Positions 1 through 5,390 of a stretch of DNA of 12,408 nt are shown piece after piece. The translations under genes and the position numbers were made by a program. Source of the stretch: Armatimonadota bacterium (GTDB taxonomy: Bacteria; Armatimonadota; SYMT01); assembly GCA_020696885.1 (NCBI GenBank), contig JAJFMS010000020.1, positions 1 to 12,408 of the forward strand, written 5' to 3'. Every line of letters starts with the position of its first letter. Within the stretch, counting starts at the first letter, position 1. The notes below the pieces were generated by a model. The model made no database searches and was not told where the DNA came from. It saw only the letters and a program-made list of their open reading frames with translations.

Positions 1-1408
1 TGTCCGGGGCCGCCTGTGCGAACTTCACGGTGGCGATGTCGTAGCTGAAGAAACGGAAGGGCGGCGGCGCGAGGGAGCTGGACAACCAGGAGCCGCCGGT
101 CACGTAGACCCCGCCCGTGGTGTCTAGGCCCAGGGCCGCGGGCCGGTCGTCGCTGTACATCCCGTCGCCGGCCGCCCGCCACCGTTTTGTCCAGGCCTGC
201 GTTCCATCCGCGAGGTACTTCGCTACCCCGGTTTCGAAGAGGGCCCAGTCCGTATCGTACAGCGCGGCTCCGGTAACGTAGGCGGCGCCGCTACTGTCCG
301 TGGCCAGGCCGGTAGCCGTGTTGAAGATGGCGCGTCCCCACAACGCGGTGCCATCCTGACCGTAGCAGAGGAGCTTTCCGGTGCGGGAGTCGTCCGTATC
401 GACCGAGCCGGTGAGCAGCACTCGATTCCCGGTGACGGCGATCCCGGTGGGGCCGCCGATCCCGTTTGACCCGCCGGTGTAACGCTGTATCCAGCGCTCC
501 TGGCCGTTGACGTCGTAGCTCAGGGTGGCGAAGTCCCAGGTGCCGCCGCTCCCGAGGGAAAGTCCGGTGACGTACGCGTTACTCGCCGCATCGAACGCGA
601 TGGCCGTAGCCTCATCCCGGATCCCGGGTCCGGCGTAGCGCTTCGTCCACCGCACGTCGCCGCTCGGGCTGTAGCTGAGCGAGGCGTAGTTCTGGGTGCC
701 GCCCGCGGAGGTGCCGGTGATGCACAGGTTGCCGCCGGCATCCACCGCGCCGGCGAGCGCAACGTCCGTGGTATTACCCGGCCCGTTGTAGAACCGGGAC
801 CAGAGCAGATCGCCCTGCGGCGAGTACTTCGCCGCCAGGTAGTCGAAGTCGCCGTTGCGGAAGTCGGAAGCCACCAGGTAGATGTTCCCGCCGGCATCCA
901 GCACCACGTGGGCTGGCGACACCCCTCCGTTAAATGTGCCCGTCCGCTCGTACCGCCGGGTCCAGACCTCATTCCCGCTCGAGTCGTATTTCACCAGCAC
1001 GTAGTCAAACGTGCCGTCGTAGGACTCGCCGGCCACGTACACATTGCCGCTGCCATCCACCGCCAGTCCGCTGGCGCGGTCCGTGCTATTTGCCGGTGAG
1101 TTGTACCGGCGAGTCCACAGCTCCGCTCCGTTAGTTCCATACTTCAGCGTCACAAAGTCATCGTTCGTGGCGCCGCCGTCCGAGCCGCCGGTGACGTAGA
1201 CGCTCCCGCTGGCGTCCACCGTCAGCGCTCCAGGGTAGGGGCTGTCCGAGCCGTGCGCCGGACCGTCATACCGATTCGCCCAGGCCAGGGTCGCCGGAGC
1301 CTCCGTGAAGCCGCTGCGCGCCGCTAACGCCAGCAGCCCGGTCAACATTACCAGGGTTAGCTTTCCGGTCGCCCGCCGGCCGCGGGCTCTTCTTTCTCGA
1401 TCGATCAC
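1..1408 (-). CDS. Exported SBBP-type beta-propeller repeat protein (C-terminus missing)
   Basis: The open frame enters the window uninterrupted and gives the first 469 residues. I place the start at the GTG ending at 1408 because GAGGAG lies six bases upstream and no better start precedes the signal sequence. Residues about 14-30 are a hydrophobic signal segment after an Arg-rich N-terminus. The rest is about eight repeats of roughly 50 residues, each with an Asp/Gly turn and a strand such as GSVYVTGG (69-75), GNVYVAGE (121-128), GNIYLVAS (174-181) or GGVYVTGG (432-439). Each is followed by a strand ending in K/SY and a W-containing strand such as ELWTRRY. That is the pattern of the SBBP beta-propeller family, which is extracellular and usually lacks catalytic residues. 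Function and ligand cannot be read from the sequence. A C-terminal sorting or secretion domain may lie beyond base 1. Confidence 0.85.
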   Translation of the reverse strand, partial: MIDRERRARGRRATGKLTLVMLTGLLALAARSGFTEAPATLAWANRYDGPAHGSDSPYPGALTVDASGSVYVTGGSDGGATNDDFVTLKYGTNGAELWTRRYNSPANSTDRASGLAVDGSGNVYVAGESYDGTFDYVLVKYDSSGNEVWTRRYERTGTFNGGVSPAHVVLDAGGNIYLVASDFRNGDFDYLAAKYSPQGDLLWSRFYNGPGNTTDVALAGAVDAGGNLCITGTSAGGTQNYASLSYSPSGDVRWTKRYAGPGIRDEATAIAFDAASNAYVTGLSLGSGGTWDFATLSYDVNGQERWIQRYTGGSNGIGGPTGIAVTGNRVLLTGSVDTDDSRTGKLLCYGQDGTALWGRAIFNTATGLATDSSGAAYVTGAALYDTDWALFETGVAKYLADGTQAWTKRWRAAGDGMYSDDRPAALGLDTTGGVYVTGGSWLSSSLAPPPFRFFSYDIATVKFAQAAPD

Positions 1409-1572
1409 ACCAATCTCCTCACTACCAGGCGTGATGCTCGCTGATGAGGCCTGGCGGCAGGCTGCGAACATCTGAACGTTTGCGTTGTTTATTTGCTTCA
1501 GAGAACACTCTAACGCTTGTTCGCTTGGAAAGAGAGCGGTTCCTCCCATTGTCTGGACAAGGTGGCAGGCAG

Positions 1573-1700
1573 GTAGGAGGCGTCGGAGTCCGTGGCAGGG
1601 GTGAGCGCTGTGGGCAGCACTCTGGCGGCGCATTCGATGATGGCCACGCGCAATCGAGAAAGCGCGATCATCGAACACCACACGAGGCGGCTCCTACGGT
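1573..1700. repeat. Palindromic repeat, copy 1 (degenerate)
   Basis: The right arm (1670-1700) closely matches the right arm of copy 2 (1818-1849), with two substitutions and one gap over about 32 bases. Inside it, TTCGATGAT (1633-1641) pairs with ATCATCGAA (1667-1675), and CGCGC (1647-1651) pairs with GCGCG (1662-1666). The outer ends GTAGGAG (1573-1579) and CTCCTAC (1691-1697) also pair. The left arm has decayed, so the left border is approximate. Confidence 0.6.
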
Positions 1701-1714
1701 TTGCTTATAGAGAG

Positions 1715-1852
1715 AACACCGTAGGCAGCGCCGGTGCCCTTCGGGCGGATGGTGCGTTCGATCACGGCCACCCGTGTTTGAGAACGGGATGCGCCGCTAC
1801 CGAGGGACGTCGCCGTGATCGAACGCCGCACGAGGCGGCTGCCTACGGTGTT
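1715..1852. repeat. Palindromic repeat, copy 2 (intact, 138 bp)
   Basis: The outer arms AACACCGTAGGCAGC (1715-1729) and its exact complement (1838-1852) pair over 15 bases. A second exact 15-base pair is GCGTTCGATCACGGC (1754-1768) with 1812-1826. Near the centre CCCGT (1771-1775) can pair with ACGGG (1784-1788), and GCCC/GGGC (1736-1746) forms a small side hairpin on the left arm. Such a nested palindrome could fold as a cruciform or as a long RNA hairpin downstream of rtcB. It resembles a REP- or MITE-type dispersed element, but no flanking target duplication is evident. Confidence 0.75.
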
Positions 1853-1878
1853 TTGGCAACCCCTGCGTGCCGGGATTC

Positions 1879-3249
1879 TCAGTCCGTCCCCTTGAGGCTG
1901 GCGATCGGGGAGAGCTCATAGGCCACGCGGGCCAGGCCGGCGGAGACCACGGAGTCGATCACCAGGGACGCGTCCTTGTAGCAGCCGGGGCTCTCGTCGA
2001 TCGGCACGTTGCCGCCGGCGTTCACCATCACGTTGAGCTGCTTCATCTGCTGGTTCACGCCGCTCTGGCTGAACAGGTTCCGCGCGGCCTTGCGGGAAAG
2101 CCGCCGCCCGCAGCCGTGGTTCACGCTGAAGAGGCTCTTCTCCGCGCCCGGCTCCGCGTAGAGGATGTACGACTTGTCGCCCATGCTCCCGGGGATCAGG
2201 ATCGGGTGGCCGGTCTCCTCCCAGCGGGTGCCGTGCAGCAGCGGGTGATACGCCGGCAGCGCTCGTGTGGCGCCTTTGCGGTGCACCCAGCGCAGTTCAC
2301 CGTCCGGCTGCGGCTCCTGCTGGGCCAGGTTGTGGGAGATCTCGTAGAGCAGCTCCGGCTCCTCGCCGAATACCCGGCGGAAGGCGCGCGCCACCTGCTC
2401 CATGATCAGCAGGCGGTTCACGATGGCAAAGTTCGCCCCGGCGGCCACGGCGTTCTTGTAACCAGTCCAATTCTTGTCGCCGGGCTCGAAGTAGACCGCT
2501 TCGGCGCTGATCTTCGAGCCGTCGCCCCGCTTGCCGCCCTGCTTCTGCATGTCCCGCAGGCGCTTCTTCCCGATCTCGATGAAGTGCGTGGCGAGCCCGT
2601 GCCCGAAGCCGCGGCTGCCGGTGTGGATCATCACCGCCAGCTTTCCGTTCTGGTCGTGCTGCAGCTCGATGAAGTGGTTGCCGCCGCCCAGGCTGCCGAG
2701 CTGTCCCATCCCCCGGCGCAACGGTACGGCGGGGATATCCCAGTCGTCGTCTACCGGGATGTAGTCCCGCTCGCTGTTGTTGCGGGTATAGCCGAGGGCG
2801 TTCGCGCCGGAGCGGACGATCTCGTTGAAGCGGCGCTCGTCCACGGCGTAGCCGCTGCCCTTGCCGGTGCCCATCCCCACGCGTTCCATTACCTCCTGCG
2901 AGAACTTGAGCCGCAGGCGGTTGTCCAGCCCCTTCTCCATCGGCACGTCCGACAGCAGCGCGGCCATGCCGCAGCCGATGTCATAGCCTACAGGCGCCTG
3001 GCAGAGCGTGCCGTTGGTCGCCATCACGCAGCCGATCGGCACCACGTAGCCGGAATGCGCGTCCGGCGTGAGGACCACGTCCGTCACCCCCGGGAACTCC
3101 GTGGCCGCCCGTACCTGGGAGAAGACGTCTTCCTCGCAGTCCGCGAACAGCTCCGCGTTCATGAAGATCCGCACCGGCACCTTCACCCCCTGCGTGAGCA
3201 GGTAGTACCCCTCGCCCTTGATCCGCTTGCACTCTTTCTTCAGGCTCAT
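1879..3249 (-). CDS. rtcB: RNA-splicing ligase RtcB
   Basis: This is a complete 456-residue RtcB, within the family's usual 400-480. RtcB is a GTP- and Mn-dependent cytoplasmic ligase that joins RNA 2',3'-cyclic phosphate or 3'-phosphate ends to 5'-OH ends. It acts in tRNA splicing in archaea and animals and in RNA repair in bacteria. The metal-binding and active-site motifs are all visible: GYDIGCGM (D90, C93), LGGGNHFIE (N191, H192), MIHTGSRGFGH (H209), YEISHNLA (H306) and NHGCGRRLSR, whose His378 matches the histidine that forms the covalent GMP intermediate. YKD near 424-426 fits the C-terminal guanine-binding lysine. The start ATG at 3249 has AAGG and GGAG close upstream, although spacing is short. 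No rtcA, archease or rtcR regulator is next to it, so this does not look like the classic rtcBA operon. Confidence 0.95.
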   Translation of the reverse strand: MSLKKECKRIKGEGYYLLTQGVKVPVRIFMNAELFADCEEDVFSQVRAATEFPGVTDVVLTPDAHSGYVVPIGCVMATNGTLCQAPVGYDIGCGMAALLSDVPMEKGLDNRLRLKFSQEVMERVGMGTGKGSGYAVDERRFNEIVRSGANALGYTRNNSERDYIPVDDDWDIPAVPLRRGMGQLGSLGGGNHFIELQHDQNGKLAVMIHTGSRGFGHGLATHFIEIGKKRLRDMQKQGGKRGDGSKISAEAVYFEPGDKNWTGYKNAVAAGANFAIVNRLLIMEQVARAFRRVFGEEPELLYEISHNLAQQEPQPDGELRWVHRKGATRALPAYHPLLHGTRWEETGHPILIPGSMGDKSYILYAEPGAEKSLFSVNHGCGRRLSRKAARNLFSQSGVNQQMKQLNVMVNAGGNVPIDESPGCYKDASLVIDSVVSAGLARVAYELSPIASLKGTD

Positions 3250-3591
3250 CTCCGCCTTGCCCCCTGCTCCCTCATCCCCGCGCTAAGGCCCTCGTTCAAA
3301 CCTCCGGCACGTAGATAGATACGCGCCGCGGCCGACTGCTGCTAAAGGTGGGTCTCTGCGGACTCGCATCCTGCTTACAGGTGACGAGCGCCTGCCTCGC
3401 AATCTCACCCTTTAGAGGGATTCTCGCTCAGCGGACGCCATGGCGGGTGTAATCGGCACCTGGCAGGGGTATGTAGGCCCGCACCCCCTCGTCCGCGCGG
3501 TCCCCGGCATCCCCTCGCTACCCCTCTCCATGGGCCGGCCGCGCTCTCGTCTCGAGGATCGTGCCATTCCGAAGCTGCAAAGGAGCCTTCG
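3250..3591. other. Divergent intergenic region between rtcB and the pilin-signature gene
   Basis: This 342-base spacer must hold the promoters of both divergent genes. I saw no clear consensus promoter, riboswitch or strong hairpin in it. A weak TTACAG (3375-3380) has no good -10 partner. The 3' end supplies the AAGGAG ribosome-binding site (3580-3585) for the gene starting at 3592. Confidence 0.5.
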
Positions 3592-4527
3592 ATGAGCCGC
3601 AGTTTGACCCGAAGAGCCGCCCTCGGGGCCGCCCTTACCGCCCCGCTCGCTTCCCTTCCCACGATGCTGCCAGCCGGGGCCGACGCCCCGAGGCCCCAGC
3701 CGGCTTCCACCGGGTTCCTGGCCGTGCCGGTGGAGGGCATCCTGATCGGTCTGCTCCTCCCGGCGGTCCAGGCCGCGCGGGAAGCGGCTCGATTGCAACT
3801 GATCGATAGCCAGGGCAACCTGATCCTGTCTATCCCGCTCGGTGGCGGGCCGTCGTTCTTCGACATCTTCTATGGCGACGGGAGCGTCACGCCGGCGGAA
3901 AATCGCCGGACCCTCATGGTGAAGGAGCGATCGGGACCGCGAGTTTGGGAAGTGCCCACCGCGGACGGCATCCTGATCGGTCTGCTCCTGCCGGCGGTCC
4001 AGAAGAACGGCAGCTCCGCGGGCCTCCTGGCCGGCTCGGTCCAGGTGGGAGGTCCGAACGGAACGATCTCCGCGATCCTCCCGTTCATCGAACCGACTGC
4101 GCTCCATGTCCGTCTCCCACCTCCCACCAGCGCATTCGTGGGTCCCTTCACCCTGACGAATGGTGAGCCGGCACAGGTCGGGCTGCTGCTGCCCGCCGTG
4201 CAGAAGGTCCGGGAAGCGGCAGCCCGGCTCGTAATCCTGAATAGCGCCGGGCGACTCGTGGCCCAGGACGAGATCATCGTGCCGCCGGAGGGCCGGGCCG
4301 GGCACTTCACCACCTTCTACGACCTGTTCCTGGGTGACGGGAGCGTCCGGGTAGAGCGCCGCAGCGCCGACGGCAGTGTCCGCGTGGGCCAGGGCGTCAG
4401 CCCGGACGGGATCCTGATCGGCCTGCTGCTTCCGGCCGTGAAGAGTGGGGACGGCTCCGTCCGGATGCTGGGGGGCTCACTGCTCACTCCTTCCACCTCG
4501 GTCGCCTTCCAGGGCGCGAACGCGTAG
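3592..4527 (+). CDS. Secreted mosaic protein with four embedded DUF1559 pseudopilin signatures
   Basis: The protein has 311 residues. The ATG at 3592 follows AAGGAG with a six-base gap. Residues 1-32 look like a signal peptide, possibly Tat (TRRAALGAALTA, then a cleavage region near AGADA). After that come segments that in DUF1559 prepilin-like proteins occur once each, at opposite ends: GILIGLLLPAVQAAREAAR (49-67), GILIGLLLPAVQ (126-137), VGLLLPAVQKVREAAAR (196-212) and GILIGLLLPAV (273-283), plus GDGSV (95-99), GDGSVRV (248-254), ADGSVRV (259-265) and GDGSVRML (286-293). The prepilin cleavage motif GFTLIE is absent. Segments between them, such as ARLQLIDSQGNLIL and LVILNSAGRLVAQDE, read like strands of a beta-sandwich. 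I do not recognise a described family with this architecture and assign no function. The hydrophobic segments are short and end in Pro, so they may be buried strands or membrane-associating pieces. The reading frame and strong ribosome-binding site argue for a real gene. Confidence 0.8.
   Translation: MSRSLTRRAALGAALTAPLASLPTMLPAGADAPRPQPASTGFLAVPVEGILIGLLLPAVQAAREAARLQLIDSQGNLILSIPLGGGPSFFDIFYGDGSVTPAENRRTLMVKERSGPRVWEVPTADGILIGLLLPAVQKNGSSAGLLAGSVQVGGPNGTISAILPFIEPTALHVRLPPPTSAFVGPFTLTNGEPAQVGLLLPAVQKVREAAARLVILNSAGRLVAQDEIIVPPEGRAGHFTTFYDLFLGDGSVRVERRSADGSVRVGQGVSPDGILIGLLLPAVKSGDGSVRMLGGSLLTPSTSVAFQGANA
3736..4527 (+). repeat. Internal duplication with 147-codon period
   Basis: The first and third hydrophobic signature (3736 and 4177) and the second and fourth (3967 and 4408) are both exactly 441 bases apart. 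Copy A is thus about 3736-4176 and copy B 4177-4527. The stretch between the paired signatures also aligns: AR-L at its start, F-D-F-GDGSV in the middle and DGILIGLLLPAV at its end. Within copy A, bases 3736-3771 and 3967-4002 differ at only one of 36 positions. Confidence 0.75.
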
Positions 4528-4548
4528 CCCTCGCTCCGGACGTCTCCT

Positions 4549-4581
4549 AAGGGCCGCAGGCGCTCCGCACCTGCGGCCCTT
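4549..4581 (+). terminator. Strong hairpin after the pilin-signature gene
   Basis: AAGGGCCGCAGG (4549-4560) pairs perfectly with 4570-4581 over 12 bases around a 9-base loop, 21 bases after the stop codon. A pyrimidine-rich but not purely T tract follows. It is a likely intrinsic terminator, and its A-rich left side (AA before the stem) makes weak activity on the minus strand possible. Confidence 0.75.
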
Positions 4582-4596
4582 CCCTTCTGCTGCCCG

Positions 4597-4628
4597 CCTT
4601 CATCCTTCCGCCTTCATCCTTCATCCTT
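4597..4628. repeat. Short tandem CCTTCATCCTT repeat
   Basis: The motif CTTCATCCTT occurs twice with a short CCG spacer, followed by a partial third copy TCATCCTT. Similar GAAGGATGAAGG-type strings are, from memory, common in intergenic DNA of planctomycetes and relatives. It separates the terminator from the promoter region of the sigma operon. Confidence 0.6.
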
Positions 4629-4674
4629 ACGAACCGGGCGGATTCTCCCCACTCCCCGTGGAATTCTTTCTGCG

Positions 4675-4697
4675 GACCCGGCAAAAACGCCCGGGTC
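4675..4697 (+). other. Small hairpin in the sigma-operon leader
   Basis: GACCCGG (4675-4681) pairs with CCGGGTC (4691-4697) around an A-rich 9-base loop. It may be a minor terminator or leader structure. No T tract follows, so the role is open. Confidence 0.35.
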
Positions 4698-4753
4698 GCT
4701 CCGTCTACTCCAGTGACCGCCGCCGCTTCCCTCGGAAAGTGGCGGATAGGGGA

Positions 4754-4774
4754 GTTCGGATCTCGGATCCGAAC
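4754..4774 (+). promoter_or_regulatory. Perfect inverted repeat, candidate operator or leader hairpin
   Basis: GTTCGGATC (4754-4762) and GATCCGAAC (4766-4774) are exact complements around TCG. The element ends 43 bases before the chosen start of the sigma gene. Its size and symmetry fit a dimeric regulator's operator, and equally a short RNA hairpin with a 3-base loop. No promoter consensus was found to place it relative to a transcription start. Confidence 0.45.
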
Positions 4775-4817
4775 CCGACACGGAGTGGCCCGGATGCATC
4801 CCGCAGGAGAGATCGTT

Positions 4818-5390
4818 GTGGACCAGTGGCCGAAGCGCTTCGGTGACCCGGAGGAGCTGCGGCTGGTGCGGTCTGTGCTGGACGGGGACGGGTCCGCCTT
4901 CGCGTCGCTGGTCCAGCGGCATGGTCCCCAGGTGGCCTCCGCGGCGCGGCGGTTCGTGCGGGACCCGAACGACCTGGACGACGTGGTTCAGGAGACGTTC
5001 CTCCGTGCCTACCGCAGCCTGAAGCGGTTCCGCGGCGGCTCCTCGCTGCGGACCTGGCTCATCCAGATCGCGCTGAACGTCTGCCGGGACCGGCAGCGGA
5101 CCTTCTGGAAGCGGCGCATCGTGCTGACGACCGATGCCGACGCGCTGGACCAGGTGCCGTCCTCCCAGGCCCCGGTCTCCGAGACCACCGCCCTGCACCA
5201 GACCATCGAAGCGGCCGTCGCGCGGCTTCCGGAGCACCTCCGGCTGCCGTTCGTGCTGCACGCCTTCGAAGAGCTCTCCGGCATCGAGATCGCCGCCGTG
5301 CTGGGCTGGAGCGAGAGCACCGTCTGGACCCGGATCTACGCCGCCCGCAAGAAGCTGCGCGAGCAGTTGGGCGACTCTTTGCAGCGATGA
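4818..5390 (+). CDS. ECF-family RNA polymerase sigma factor
   Basis: This is a 190-residue sigma-70 family protein of the extracytoplasmic-function type, with only regions 2 and 4. Region 2 spans about 24-94, with DLDDVVQETFLRAYRSLKRF (52-71) and SLRTWLIQIALNVCRD (76-91), the segments that bind core polymerase and the -10 element. Region 4 spans about 136-183, with LPEHLRLPFVLHAF and a helix-turn-helix around SGIEIAAVLGWSESTVWTRI that reads the -35 element. I chose GTG at 4818 because AGGAG sits eight bases upstream. An in-frame ATG at 4794 and GTG at 4713 would only add unconserved residues. The stop overlaps the next start as ATGA, so the sigma factor and the membrane anti-sigma-like protein should be made together. 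The target regulon is unknown, but ECF factors of this kind usually activate their own operon. Confidence 0.93.
   Translation: MDQWPKRFGDPEELRLVRSVLDGDGSAFASLVQRHGPQVASAARRFVRDPNDLDDVVQETFLRAYRSLKRFRGGSSLRTWLIQIALNVCRDRQRTFWKRRIVLTTDADALDQVPSSQAPVSETTALHQTIEAAVARLPEHLRLPFVLHAFEELSGIEIAAVLGWSESTVWTRIYAARKKLREQLGDSLQR

Larger units (their letters stand above)
1409..1878. other. Non-coding spacer with repeat elements
   Basis: No credible gene is seen in this 470-base gap between the stop of rtcB and the start of the propeller gene, both on the minus strand. Bases about 1480-1540 are richer in A and T than the surroundings and probably hold the promoter of the propeller gene, but I could not pick out convincing -35 and -10 boxes. 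The rest is occupied by two palindromic repeat copies listed separately, whose hairpins could also end rtcB transcripts. Confidence 0.6.

Noticed and set aside
1571..1852. CRISPR array
   Set aside because: There are only two repeat copies, they are long nested palindromes, and there are no regular spacers or cas genes.
1444..1921. Two overlapping small open frames on the plus strand
   Set aside because: They run through the palindromic repeats and into rtcB. Their apparent peptide similarity comes from the repeated DNA itself.
1867..3318. Open frame of 483 codons on the plus strand
   Set aside because: It is antisense to rtcB, whose motifs are unambiguous. No ribosome-binding site or family motif supports it.
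3440..3595. Possible 51-codon leader peptide ending in an ATGA overlap with the start at 3592
   Set aside because: The overlap is suggestive, but there is no ribosome-binding site before its ATG and the peptide is Pro/Arg-rich without a pattern. The downstream gene has its own AAGGAG and does not need coupling.
4660..4706. ECF-type promoter (GGAATT with CGTCT) before the sigma gene
   Set aside because: The two boxes are about 35 bases apart, far more than the 16-17 expected for ECF promoters.
4713..4817. Longer sigma factor starting at GTG 4713 or ATG 4794
   Set aside because: The added residues cross the perfect dyad or leader and are not part of sigma region 2. AGGAG is best placed for GTG 4818, though ATG 4794 cannot be fully excluded.
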